NCBI GenBank assembly: GCA_023390775.1
Contig: JAEWCF010000058.1
Location: 18,712-82,711, forward strand
Reading direction: 5' to 3'
DNA length: 64,000 nt
Origin: Bacteroidota bacterium
GTDB lineage: Bacteria > Bacteroidota > Bacteroidia > Flavobacteriales > Flavobacteriaceae
Shown here: in pieces, positions 9,453 to 19,597 of the stretch
Numbering within the stretch: the stretch's first letter is position 1
Layout: every line of letters starts with the position of its first letter
Made by a program: the position numbers and the translations under genes
Notes under the pieces: generated by a model
The model's database searches: none
Told to the model about the DNA's origin: nothing
The model's input: only the letters and a program-made list of their open reading frames with translations

Positions 9453-9788
9453 AATCACCTGCGGTGATTTCTGAAAAGCATTTTCCAATGTTTGGGAAAA
9501 TAAATGTATTGTTCTATCAGAATCACCTGCGGTGATCCAAGTCGCTCGCAAAAGGGGTTTGCGGCTAACGATTTAGGGATTACCTGCGGTGATCTTGAAA
9601 GGGAAGTTGCTTAAGGAGCACCTGCGGTGCTTAAATTGGCCTGCATTTTTTTTACGGCGGCCTCGTTCATAAAGAGGTTTGCGGCTAATGATGTACCCTT
9701 TAGGGATTACCTGCGGTGATCCCTAAAGGGGGGCTGTCCAGCCAAAATGCGCCGCTGGGCGCGGCTGAATTTTTTTTGGCCGCGGCCT
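9453..9788. repeat. Cluster of five ACCTGCGGT palindromes with companion repeats
   Basis: Five inverted repeats share the core ACC-TGC-GGT: 9453-9469 (AATCACCTGCGGTGATT), 9522-9536, 9579-9593, 9618-9632 (AGCACCTGCGGTGCT) and 9696-9730. The last has the longest arms: CCCTTTAGGGATTACC pairs with GGTGATCCCTAAAGGG with a single T.G wobble. Arm changes are compensatory (ATCACC/GGTGAT against AGCACC/GGTGCT), which points to conserved hairpin structure. Copies are separated by a second repeat, roughly CTCGCAAAAGGGTTTGCGGCT, seen at 9543-9566, 9661-9686 and 9786-9811. This resembles REP/BIME-like mosaic elements. Confidence 0.8.
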
Positions 9789-9822
9789 CACTCGCAAAAG
9801 GGTTTGCGGCTCGGCCGCGGCC

Positions 9823-9855
9823 AAAAAAAATGCGCGTCCTTCGGACGCGCATTTT
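9823..9855 (-). terminator. Intrinsic terminator of tRNA-Ser
   Basis: A perfect 13-bp stem (9827-9839 with 9843-9855, AAAATGCGCGTCC) with a TTC loop. Read on the minus strand it is followed by a run of eight T. It lies 6 bp past the 3' end of the tRNA. Confidence 0.8.
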
Positions 9856-9860
9856 GGCTG

Positions 9861-9948
9861 CAGAGAGGAAGGGATTCGAACCCTCGATACCCTTTTGGAG
9901 TATACACACTTTCCAGGCGTGCGCCTTCGACCACTCGGCCACCTCTCT
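9861..9948 (-). tRNA. tRNA-Ser (anticodon GGA)
   Basis: An 88-nt class II tRNA. The acceptor stem AGAGAGG pairs with CCTCTCT, followed by discriminator G at 9861. The anticodon loop CTGGAAA gives anticodon GGA inside the stem CACGC/GTGTG, a long variable arm follows, and the T arm carries GGTTCGAATCC. CCA is not encoded. It is the only tRNA in the window, 54 bp after the stop of the asparaginase gene, on the same strand. Confidence 0.95.
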
Positions 9949-10002
9949 AAGGGCTGCAAAGAACTCAAAAATTTTGCAGGATAAAAAATAATCGGGTAAA
10001 AA

Positions 10003-11028
10003 TTAAGTCTGTTCGCCGCGGATCGGGGTTTCAAAGGCAACCGAAAATTCATCGGGAGATAAATTTTTCGCCAAAAGGATCATGAGCTTGGCGACGGCCG
10101 CTTCGGTGGTGATGTCTCCGCCCGAGATGACGCCAATTTCCCTTAACCGCGTGCTGGTTTCATATTGGCCCATGTTGACGCTTCCGCCCGAGCACTGGGT
10201 GACATTGACAACCGTCAGGCCCTTATTTATGGCGCTTTCAAGGGCATCGAGAAACCAGGTTGCCGTAGGCGCATTTCCGGAACCGTAGGTTTCCAAAATG
10301 ATTCCACGCAAACCGGAAATGCCCAGAATGGACCGGAAAACCTGCGAATTAAGACCCGGAAAAATCTTGACTATGGCGATGTTATCGTCCAGCGCAGTAT
10401 TGACGGCGAATGTTCCCGCATTGCCCGCAAGCAATAACTCGGTAGACACGCGCAGGTGAACGCCGGATTCGGCGAGCGCGGGATAATTGGGCGAAGCGAA
10501 CGCGTTGAAGTGTTCGGCGTTGATCTTGGTCGTGCGGTTGCCCCTGTAAAGCTTATACTCAAAATAGAGGCAAACCTCGCGAACGACCGGCTTTCCGTTT
10601 TCTTGCAGGGCCGCGATCTGTATGGCCGTGATCAGGTTTTCCTTGGCATCGGTGCGCAGGTCGCCAATCGGAAGTTGAGAACCCGTAAAAATAACGGGCT
10701 TGTCGAGGTTTTCCAACATGAAGCTCAGTGCCGATGCCGAATAGGACATCGTATCGGAACCGTGCAAGACCACAAAACCGTCGAAGGCCTCGTAATGTTC
10801 GGCAATCATTTGCGCAATATTGACATAGTGCGCGATGTTCATGTCGGATGAATCGATCGGCTTATCGAAAGAAACCGTTTCGATCTCACAATCAAGCAGG
10901 TTGATCTCCGGAATTCGCTGGAGCAATTTGGAAAAGTTGAAGGCCTTGAGCGCGCCGGTTTCAAAATCCTTCATCATCCCGATGGTCCCACCGGTATAAA
11001 GCAGGAGGATGCGCGGTTTAGACGGCAT
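10003..11028 (-). CDS. ansA: Type I (cytoplasmic) L-asparaginase
   Basis: Hydrolyses L-asparagine to aspartate and ammonia. It has 341 residues, the usual family length, and no signal peptide, which fits the cytoplasmic type. Both catalytic motifs are visible: YTGGTIG (Thr12 and Thr15 region) at the N terminus and HGSDTMSYSA (Ser91, Asp92, Thr93). Its start overlaps the end of the acyltransferase gene by 11 bp, so the two are translationally linked and probably form an operon. Confidence 0.9.
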   Translation of the reverse strand: MPSKPRILLLYTGGTIGMMKDFETGALKAFNFSKLLQRIPEINLLDCEIETVSFDKPIDSSDMNIAHYVNIAQMIAEHYEAFDGFVVLHGSDTMSYSASALSFMLENLDKPVIFTGSQLPIGDLRTDAKENLITAIQIAALQENGKPVVREVCLYFEYKLYRGNRTTKINAEHFNAFASPNYPALAESGVHLRVSTELLLAGNAGTFAVNTALDDNIAIVKIFPGLNSQVFRSILGISGLRGIILETYGSGNAPTATWFLDALESAINKGLTVVNVTQCSGGSVNMGQYETSTRLREIGVISGGDITTEAAVAKLMILLAKNLSPDEFSVAFETPIRGEQT

Positions 11029-12154
11029 CGGCGTATTTGAGTTTGTTGATCACCGGATTGGCGTACATGGAAAGGAAATGCTGCAGGGTCAGCGGGTCGT
11101 TCTCGTTGATCCGAAGCTCCAGCCTCCGCTCAAACAGCGATTTCTCGTTTTCGGTATACCGGTCACGATAGGTATCGGTGTGGTGCAAAAGATCGTAAGC
11201 GATAAAGTTCGTCGGCCACAACTTATAACCCGTGATGACCGCATCGTCAATGACCTGCGCAAGCGCCTGTACCTGTTTATTGGTATTGTCCTGCGACGAT
11301 GAAATTTCGTCGATTTCCCCATCCAGTATTTCGCCCACGTGGATGTGGATGCGCTTCTTTTGCCCCATGATCCCGCTCATCAGCGTGATAAAATCCTCAT
11401 TGCGTTCCTTGATGTAGATCTCGTCGCGGGCTTCGGCCAAAAGTTGAGGCATCTTGAGCGCATCGGTGGGGTCGTATTCATAGGAAATCGACACGGGGAC
11501 GATCCTGATTTTTTTGAAATAATCCATGAGATTTACCTGGTCCGATCCCATGGCCAGCATCTTCAATACGCCCTGCTGCGTCGCGTCATTTCCGTCTTTG
11601 GTACGGCCTTCGCGCTGCGCAATCCACACCGATCGGTTTTCCCTCCGGAGCAAATGTCGTATGTATTCGCTCATCAGTTTGGAACTTTGCAGCAATTCAC
11701 GCGGCGGCAGCCCGCGTTGCACGAGGAAATTCCGGTTGAGGCGGCTCAGCGTATGCAGGAATTGCTTTCTCACAAGGTTGTCACCGATGGCAGAGGCGGT
11801 CATGACCAGCCCGTATTCAAAAAGGCTCGCGTTGAGCAGTGATGTGTCCAGGATGATATCCCGGTGATTGGAGATGAAGAGATAGGATTTTCCCGGCTCG
11901 AGTTTTTCAAAACCCGAAGTGGTCAGGCCTTCCGAAGTCTTCTCAAGTACCTTTTGTACCGATTTGTAAATGAAGTTGCACTGAAAGTCCCTGATCGAAT
12001 GCGTGCGTTCCAGTTGCGACTTCAAAACCTCGTCATCCTGGTCCGGAAACGTGAAATTCATGAGCGCCTTCATCATCGGATGGTTCATCGACGACCGGAT
12101 CGCCTCGTTTACTTCCGCGTCATAGAATGGGCGGATCGCATCAAATTTCGACAT
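11018..12154 (-). CDS. Acyltransferase of the glycerol-phosphate acyltransferase superfamily
   Basis: A 378-residue protein of phospholipid synthesis, probably 1-acylglycerol-3-phosphate acylation. The catalytic block is FISNHRDIILD (His97 with Asp99/Asp103), an HRD variant of the usual HxxxxD motif with changed spacing, and IAQREGRTKDG resembles the block III glycerol-phosphate site. I recall this variant in Bacteroidota proteins annotated as 1-acyl-sn-glycerol-3-phosphate acyltransferase; the precise substrate is not certain. No clear membrane helix is seen. It overlaps the asparaginase gene start by 11 bp. Confidence 0.75.
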   Translation of the reverse strand: MSKFDAIRPFYDAEVNEAIRSSMNHPMMKALMNFTFPDQDDEVLKSQLERTHSIRDFQCNFIYKSVQKVLEKTSEGLTTSGFEKLEPGKSYLFISNHRDIILDTSLLNASLFEYGLVMTASAIGDNLVRKQFLHTLSRLNRNFLVQRGLPPRELLQSSKLMSEYIRHLLRRENRSVWIAQREGRTKDGNDATQQGVLKMLAMGSDQVNLMDYFKKIRIVPVSISYEYDPTDALKMPQLLAEARDEIYIKERNEDFITLMSGIMGQKKRIHIHVGEILDGEIDEISSSQDNTNKQVQALAQVIDDAVITGYKLWPTNFIAYDLLHHTDTYRDRYTENEKSLFERRLELRINENDPLTLQHFLSMYANPVINKLKYADAV

Positions 12155-12212
12155 CGGGATTACTTTGATGGCAAATTAACACAATTTTCCGCGATTAGAG
12201 GTCAAACCGAAG

Positions 12213-12983
12213 TCAAATCCCGTAGATTTCACGCGAATTCTCAGTGGTCACGGCGGCGACTTCCTCCACGTCCAAACCATATAAACCGGCCACTTTTTGG
12301 GCGACCAGCGTGATATATGCACTCTCGTTGCGTTTCCCACGATGCGGCACGGGGGCGAGATAGGGCGCATCGGTCTCGAGGACAATTTCCTTCAACGGGA
12401 TTTCGGCCAGGAATTTATCGACCCCGCCATTCTTGAAGGTTACGACTCCGCCGATACCGAGTTTCAGGTTGAGCGAAAGAGCCTGCTCTGCCTGAGCCTT
12501 ATCGCCTGTAAAGCAGTGCAGGATTCCGCGCAAACCGTCTCCCCGCTCCGACTCAAGGACCTCGAACAGTTCATCAAACGCATCGCGGCAATGGATGTTG
12601 ATGGGTAACTTGTGAGACTTTGCCAGACGGATCTGCCTTGCGAAAGCCTCCTGCTGGATGGGCAACGTCGATTTGTCCCAGTAGAGATCGATCCCGATTT
12701 CGCCAACCGCCACATATTTCCGCCGGGCGAGTTCTGCCTCGACAAACTTCAGTTCGCGTTCCCAACTCTCCGGCTTGACGTATACGGGGTGCAGCCCCAT
12801 CATCAGGAAGACCTTCCCGGGATAATCTTTTTCAACCTCGAACATCGCCTCGGCATACGTTGAATCGATTGCCGGGACAAACATCCGGGACACGCCGGAG
12901 TCAATCGCCCGACGCATCATCTCCCGGCGGTCGGCATCAAATTCAGCGCTGTAAAGGTGCGTGTGGGTGTCGGTAAGGACCAT
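12213..12983 (-). CDS. TatD family metal-dependent hydrolase (DNase)
   Basis: Amidohydrolase-fold protein of 256 residues. The metal motif HTH is at residues 7-9 (TDTHTHLY), followed by GLHPVYV, GEIGIDLYWD, the NIHCRDA histidine and LETDAPYLAP near the C terminus, all typical of TatD. The family acts as 3'-5' exonuclease or D-aminoacyl hydrolase in quality control. The ATG at 12983 is chosen: the upstream TTG at 13001 falls inside a TACCTTTG promoter element and cannot be transcribed from it. Confidence 0.88.
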   Translation of the reverse strand: MVLTDTHTHLYSAEFDADRREMMRRAIDSGVSRMFVPAIDSTYAEAMFEVEKDYPGKVFLMMGLHPVYVKPESWERELKFVEAELARRKYVAVGEIGIDLYWDKSTLPIQQEAFARQIRLAKSHKLPINIHCRDAFDELFEVLESERGDGLRGILHCFTGDKAQAEQALSLNLKLGIGGVVTFKNGGVDKFLAEIPLKEIVLETDAPYLAPVPHRGKRNESAYITLVAQKVAGLYGLDVEEVAAVTTENSREIYGI

Positions 12984-12998
12984 AAAACAGGTTTGCGG

Positions 12999-13006
12999 CA
13001 AAGGTA
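12999..13006 (-). promoter_or_regulatory. Bacteroidota -7 element for the TatD gene
   Basis: TACCTTTG on the minus strand matches the TAnnTTTG -7 consensus, 16 bp before the ATG. No TTG lies at the expected -33 distance. Confidence 0.45.
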
Positions 13007-13050
13007 CAAAGTTGGCAACTCTTTAACGGACGCAAGCCGGGCAATTGGCT

Positions 13051-13058
13051 TATTTTTG
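13051..13058 (+). promoter_or_regulatory. Bacteroidota -7 element for the retropepsin-like gene
   Basis: TATTTTTG matches TAnnTTTG and lies 17 bp before the ATG at 13075. It rules out the in-frame TTG at 13045 as the start. A -33 TTG at the usual spacing is not seen. Confidence 0.45.
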
Positions 13059-13074
13059 TGTGAACCACACATTT

Positions 13075-13515
13075 ATGACGCATCTTTCGGAACTGCTCAA
13101 AAAAGAGGGATACTTCAAGATCCGGTTCAAGGTCAGCAAGACCAACCACTTGTTGCTGAAGGCCTCGATCAACGGGGTTCACGGCCTGTTTATCCTCGAT
13201 ACGGGGGCGTCCAACAGTTGCGTGGACTTCAGCATCGCCGAACATTTCAAACTCGACCCCATCCACAGCAGTACGATGGCCGCGGGAGCGGGCGCCACGG
13301 GAATGGTCACCAAAGTCGCAAAAAGCAATGTTCTCAAGGCAGGGCGGTGGAAATTCAGCGATTTTGAACTTGTGGTCTTTGACCTCTCGCATGTCAACCT
13401 CGCACTTGAACAGCACAAGGCCAAGCCGGTGCAGGGCATACTGGGCGCCGACATTTTGCTGCACGGGGAAGCCATCATCGACTACGCAAACAGTTATTTG
13501 TATTTAAGGAAGTAG
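13075..13515 (+). CDS. Retropepsin-like aspartyl protease domain protein
   Basis: A 146-residue cytoplasmic-looking protein with one retropepsin-like half: hydrophobic strand then FILDTGAS (catalytic Asp in DTGA), a later GILGADIL, which matches the second hydrophobic-hydrophobic-Gly motif of pepsin-fold halves, and a final YLYLRK strand. One DTG motif means it must dimerise to be active. There is no signal peptide. Its substrate is unknown. The stop codon TAG is also the first three bases of a dispersed repeat (13513-13594). Confidence 0.75.
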   Translation: MTHLSELLKKEGYFKIRFKVSKTNHLLLKASINGVHGLFILDTGASNSCVDFSIAEHFKLDPIHSSTMAAGAGATGMVTKVAKSNVLKAGRWKFSDFELVVFDLSHVNLALEQHKAKPVQGILGADILLHGEAIIDYANSYLYLRK

Positions 13516-13594
13516 GGCGCGCCGGACGGCCGGGCTTTCGGCTATAGTCCTCGCTCCTTGCGTCGCTGCGGGCTGCCGCCTCTATCCCTCGCGC
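13513..13594 (+). repeat. Stop-codon-anchored dispersed repeat, copy 1
   Basis: An 82-bp GC-rich element starting TAGGGCGCGCC and ending TGCCGCCTCTATCCCTCGCGC minus its last base. The first three bases are the stop codon of the preceding gene. It shares its beginning (TAGGGCG), middle (CGGCTaTAG) and end (GGCTGCCGC, ATCC, TC.CGC) with the element after nuoN at 47945-48029. No coding potential is apparent. Confidence 0.65.
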
Positions 13595-13595
13595 G

Positions 13596-13746
13596 AGCTG
13601 CAAGTCATCAGTCACAAGCTGTCAGCTGCTCTTTTGACTTTCCTCTTTCGACTTTTGACTATTTTCATTAGTCATTTACTCCGTATCGCTCCGAACCGTT
13701 CGCCCTCCGACATTCGTCATTGGACATTCGTCATTCGTCATTCAAC
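13596..13746. repeat. Heptad-period arrays before the DUF4476 gene
   Basis: Twelve 7-nt words run without interruption from 13596 to 13679 (agctgca, agtcatc, agtcaca, agctgtc, agctgct, cttttga, ctttcct and so on), and seven more from 13698 to 13746 (gttcgcc, ctccgac, attcgtc, attggac, attcgtc, attcgtc, attcaac). The word changes from an AGCTGTC to a CTTTTGA to an ATTCGTC type while the step of 7 is kept within each block. Confidence 0.75.
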
Positions 13747-13786
13747 TTTTTTATTACTTTAGCCCCGAAATTACCTAAGAACCAAA

Positions 13787-14698
13787 ATGATGAAAAGAAG
13801 CTTTACTTTAATGGCGATGTTGCTTTTAGCATGCGCATCGTTTGCACAACAGCCTTTCGGGCACCTGACGATCTTCTCTGAGGACGGCGATAAATTCTAC
13901 CTCGTGCTCAACGGCGAACGCATCAACGAGGTCGCACAGACCAACCTCCGCGTGGAAGACCTGACCCAGCCTCATTACAACGCAAAGATCATTTTCGAGG
14001 ATCCAACCCGCGCCGAGATTTCCAAGAACTATCTCCAGATCGCCGATGTCGACGGAATTTTCATGGATGTCACCTACAAGATCAAGCGCGACAAGAACAA
14101 TCCCAAGAAAATGAAGCTCAACTACTACTCCATGACCGAGGTGGACCGCGGCTTCATTCCGCCCTCCAATGTTGTGGTGATGCATTACGGCCAACCGGCG
14201 CCACCGCCACCCGCTGCGAGCGTGACGCAAACCACGACAACCACGACCTCCGGAGGAATCCATGCCGGTGTGAGCGTGGGCGGAGTTGGTGTAAGTGTGT
14301 CGGTACACGATCCCAACATGCAGGTGACGCACACGCAAACCACGACTACGACCACAAGTTCGTCATCGCAGGGCGTGACCTACACGGAGACTACCGGCTG
14401 CGCAAATAACCGTTGCATGGCGCAAAACAATTTCAACAGCGCACTTAACAACATCAAGAACCAGAACTTTGACGATACGCGCCTCAAGGTAGCCAAGCAA
14501 ATCGCGCAGTCCAACTGCTTTACCGCCTCGCAAATTGCCGCGATCTGCAGGACTTTTTCTTTTGACGAATCAAAATTGGAATTTGCCAAATTCGCCTACG
14601 ATGCCTGCACCGAGCCATCGAATTATTTCAAAGTGAATGAGGTGTTCCAGTTCAGTTCGAATGTGGATGCGCTGACGGAGTATATTGCTTCAAAATAG
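13787..14698 (+). CDS. DUF4476 domain protein, exported
   Basis: A 303-residue protein with signal peptide (about 1-20, ending SFAQQ). Residues 21-130 form a conserved N-terminal part (GHLTIFSEDGDKFYLVLNGE, ending in YKIKRDKNNPKKMKLNYYSM). A low-complexity stretch of Thr, Val and Gly (about 140-200) follows. The C-terminal 95 residues, starting CANNRCMAQNNFNSAL, match the DUF4476 helical domain with four spaced cysteines. The function is unknown. A TACTTTAG (one mismatch to TAnnTTTG) lies about 35 bp upstream. The stop codon overlaps a heptad array. Confidence 0.8.
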   Translation: MMKRSFTLMAMLLLACASFAQQPFGHLTIFSEDGDKFYLVLNGERINEVAQTNLRVEDLTQPHYNAKIIFEDPTRAEISKNYLQIADVDGIFMDVTYKIKRDKNNPKKMKLNYYSMTEVDRGFIPPSNVVVMHYGQPAPPPPAASVTQTTTTTTSGGIHAGVSVGGVGVSVSVHDPNMQVTHTQTTTTTTSSSSQGVTYTETTGCANNRCMAQNNFNSALNNIKNQNFDDTRLKVAKQIAQSNCFTASQIAAICRTFSFDESKLEFAKFAYDACTEPSNYFKVNEVFQFSSNVDALTEYIASK

Positions 14699-14773
14699 CT
14701 ATCAGCTGTCAGCTATCAGCTATCAGTTTGATTCCGGAAAACCTGAACTTTATAATTGCAAATCAAAAAAAAA

Positions 14774-14803
14774 AAGGGACCTTCATGCGAGGGTCTCTTT
14801 TCT
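14774..14803. terminator. Terminator hairpin, copy 1 of 3
   Basis: AGGGACC pairs with GGTCTCT (one G.U) across a TTCATGCGAG-type loop, followed by TTTTCTTTT. It would end transcription of the DUF4476 gene. Confidence 0.65.
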
Positions 14804-14950
14804 TTTACTGAGTGTGATTAAAGTTGAAATGATCCGGCTTTGATTCGTTTGACGTTCGACGTTCGACATTTGTCATCAAAGTTGTCAGTCATCAGTCGTC
14901 AGTCATCAGTTAATTCCGGAAAACCTGAACTCCTCACATCCTACCATAAA

Positions 14951-14984
14951 AAAAAGAGACCGTCTTTCAAGGGTCTCTTTTCTT
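14951..14984. terminator. Terminator hairpin, copy 2 of 3
   Basis: AAAGAGACC pairs perfectly with GGTCTCTTT, flanked by an A tract on the left and T-rich sequence on the right, so it can act in both directions. Confidence 0.65.
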
Positions 14985-15172
14985 TTACTGAGTATGATTA
15001 AAGTTGAAATGATCCGGCATTGATCCGTTCGACATTCGACATTCGTCATTCGTCATTAATGTTGAAATGATCCGGCTTTGATTCGTTTGACGTTCGACGT
15101 TCGACATTTGTCATTAAAGTCATCAGTCATCAGTTCATTGAGGAAACCGGACTTATAGTTTCAAATCATAAA

Positions 15173-15202
15173 AAAAGAGACCTTCATCAGAAGGTCTCTT
15201 TT
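15173..15202. terminator. Terminator hairpin, copy 3 of 3 (bidirectional)
   Basis: A perfect 13-bp stem AAAAGAGACCTTC / GAAGGTCTCTTTT (15173-15185 with 15190-15202) and ATCA loop. It lies about 95 bp past the sucB stop and is the likely terminator for sucAB on the minus strand. Confidence 0.75.
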
Positions 15203-15295
15203 CTTTTATTGTTAAATCAAAGTTCAAATGATCAGGTTTTGATTCATTCGACGTTCGACATTCGACGTTTGACGTTTGACGTTTGACGTTCGACA

Positions 15296-16594
15296 TTAAA
15301 GCTCCAACGCCTTCTTCGGATTATTGTCCATCAACAATTCGCCCGGATTCTCGAGGCCTTCCTTGACGGCGACCAAAAACCCGACCGACTCGCGTCCGTC
15401 GATGATGCGGTGGTCATAGGAAAGCGCCACGTACATCATGGGGTGGATCTCAACCTGGCCATTGACGGCGATGGGGCGCTCGATGATGTTGTGCATGCCC
15501 AGGATTCCCGATTGCGGCGGGTTGATGATCGGAGTCGAAAGCATCGAACCGAACACGCCTCCATTGGAAATGGTAAAGGTTCCGCCGGTCATATCGTCCA
15601 CGGTGATCTGGCCGTCGCGGGCCTTGATCGCGAGGCGCTTGATTTCGGCCTCGATGCCCCGGAACGAAAGGTTCTCGGCATTGCGTACAACGGGAACCAT
15701 AAGCCCTTTCGGGCCTGATACCGCAACCGAAATATCACAGAAATCATAGCTTACTTTTTCCTGCCCGTCGATCATGGAGTTGACATCCGGGTAAAGTTGC
15801 AACGCGCGGGTCACGGCCTTGGTAAAGAAGGACATGTAGCCCAGCGACAATCCGCCGTGTTTGGCCTTGAACGCGTCCTTGTACTCGTTACGGATCTTGT
15901 TGATCGGGGTCATGTTGACCTCGTTGAAAGTGGTGAGCATCGCGGTCTCGTTCTTCGCGGCCACAAGCCTTTCGGCGACTTTGCGGCGAAGCATCGAGAG
16001 TTTGGTGCGCGATTCGCCTCGGCTTCCTCCGGTTGGCGTACCCATGGATACTTTGGCGTTCATGGCATCCTCACGAGTGATGCGGCCGCCTTTGCCGGTT
16101 CCGGAAATATCCGACGGCTGTATGTTTTTTTCTTCGAGGATTTTGCGTGCCGCGGGAGACGGTGTCCCGGCTGCGTAGCTTTGCCCCCCAGCCCCCGAAG
16201 GGGGTGCAGCTGCAGCCGGTTTTGATTCGGCTTTTACTTCCTCTTTTCTTGTATTTTCTCCCCCTTTGGGGGCTGGGGGGCCATCCTCTTCGTTGGGAGA
16301 CTCGGTTTTTTCCTCGGCTTTCGCTTCGGGTTTGGACTCGCCGCCCGCCGGTTTTGCTGCATCGGTATCGATGAGGCACACCACCGCGCCCACGGCAACC
16401 GCGTCGCCTTCCTCGGCTTTGAGGGTGATGATGCCGCTGGCCTCTGCGGGAAGTTCGAGCGTGGCCTTGTCCGAATCGACCTCGGCGATGGCCTGGTCCT
16501 TCTCGACGTAGTCGCCGTCCTTGACAAGCCAGGTTGCGATTTCGACTTCTTTTATGGATTCCCCCGGTGAGGGAACTTTCATCTCTAGTATCAT
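15296..16594 (-). CDS. sucB: 2-oxoglutarate dehydrogenase E2 (dihydrolipoyl succinyltransferase)
   Basis: Core subunit of the 2-oxoglutarate dehydrogenase complex in the TCA cycle, transferring the succinyl group to CoA. It has 432 residues: lipoyl domain 1-78 with lipoylated Lys43 (DSDKATLEL), a long linker 79-143, the E1/E3-binding domain about 144-180 (SPAARKILEEKNI, GTGKGGRITREDA), and the catalytic domain from 195 with His395 and Asp399 (YDHRIIDGRE). The linker contains a 99-bp inverted-repeat element (residues 105-138) that is read in frame. It lies 115 bp after sucA on the same strand. Confidence 0.95.
   Translation of the reverse strand: MILEMKVPSPGESIKEVEIATWLVKDGDYVEKDQAIAEVDSDKATLELPAEASGIITLKAEEGDAVAVGAVVCLIDTDAAKPAGGESKPEAKAEEKTESPNEEDGPPAPKGGENTRKEEVKAESKPAAAAPPSGAGGQSYAAGTPSPAARKILEEKNIQPSDISGTGKGGRITREDAMNAKVSMGTPTGGSRGESRTKLSMLRRKVAERLVAAKNETAMLTTFNEVNMTPINKIRNEYKDAFKAKHGGLSLGYMSFFTKAVTRALQLYPDVNSMIDGQEKVSYDFCDISVAVSGPKGLMVPVVRNAENLSFRGIEAEIKRLAIKARDGQITVDDMTGGTFTISNGGVFGSMLSTPIINPPQSGILGMHNIIERPIAVNGQVEIHPMMYVALSYDHRIIDGRESVGFLVAVKEGLENPGELLMDNNPKKALEL
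16183..16281. repeat. In-frame 99-bp inverted-repeat element inside sucB
   Basis: Two 22-bp arms, 16183-16204 and 16260-16281, are inverted copies with one mismatch (GCCCCCCAGCCCCC, then GAAGGGGG or its AAA variant on the other strand). They flank a 55-nt AT-richer core. The total of 99 bp is 33 codons, so the reading frame continues. The encoded residues (GPPAPKGGENT ... APPSGAGGQ) fall in the flexible linker. The arms are themselves near-palindromic (CCCCCTTTGGGGG). Confidence 0.8.
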
Positions 16595-16643
16595 GTTATG
16601 ATAGTTTCTTGGTGTCCTGAATGTACAAACTTACGAAAATCCC

Positions 16644-16709
16644 CTAGCCCTGACTGCAACGGCATCCTTTTGCGAAGCAAAAGATACAGTGAAAGGCAGG
16701 AAACAGCTC

Positions 16710-16712
<3 letters not shown>
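16644..16712 (-). repeat. Stop-codon-anchored dispersed repeat, copy 3 (divergent)
   Basis: Fills most of the sucA-sucB gap. Read on the minus strand it starts with the sucA stop codon (TAGGAGC), has CACTGTATCTTTTGC, a 7-bp hairpin CTTTTGC-TTC-GCAAAAG region and then GGATGCCGTTGC, and ends GGGCTAG. It resembles the elements at 13513 and 47945 in layout (TAGG start, CTGTAnCTTT, TGCCG) but with lower identity. Confidence 0.55.
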
Positions 16713-19478
<2,766 letters not shown>

Positions 19479-19515
19479 TTCGAAGTATTGACCTTGGGTT
19501 GTTAAAATTGTCCGG

Positions 19516-19523
19516 CAAAAGTA
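19516..19523 (-). promoter_or_regulatory. -7 element for sucAB
   Basis: TACTTTTG on the minus strand, 37 bp before the sucA ATG. The nearest TTG upstream is 14 nt away, shorter than the 17-23 usual in flavobacteria. Confidence 0.45.
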
Positions 19524-19564
19524 CAATAATTGCCACACAACCCTATTATTTTTAGATACTTTTA

Positions 19565-19572
19565 TACATTTG
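19565..19572 (+). promoter_or_regulatory. -7 element for the divergent barrel gene
   Basis: TACATTTG, 25 bp before the ATG at 19598, matching TAnnTTTG. No -33 TTG is visible at normal spacing. Confidence 0.4.
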
Positions 19573-19597
19573 GAAGCATCAGTAAAACCTATCAAAA

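Larger units (their letters stand above)
14697..15301. repeat. Triplicated block: heptad arrays plus near-identical terminators
   Basis: This 600-bp gap contains no gene. Three tandem copies of a unit are seen, each made of attccggaaaacctgaac (14731, 14913, and a diverged one near 15134), an A tract, a terminator hairpin, the line AAAGTTGAAATGATCCGGC, and a heptad array. The second half of the unit occurs once more at 15059-15119. Heptad arrays lie at 14697-14731, 14847-14909, 15027-15061, 15085-15140 and 15246-15301. The last overlaps the stop codon of sucB and the first overlaps that of the DUF4476 gene. Confidence 0.8.

Noticed and set aside
9262..9474. Open frame of 70 codons upstream of the SBBP gene
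   Set aside because: No motif, no promoter, and its end lies in the palindrome cluster.
14697..15301. Possible CRISPR array
   Set aside because: The repeats are 7 nt with no spacers and the longer unit is a duplicated terminator block; there are no cas genes in the window.
19479..19595. N-terminal extension of SucA
   Set aside because: It would cover the TACTTTTG element and adds no E1-like residues; the ATG at 19478 starts the conserved helix.
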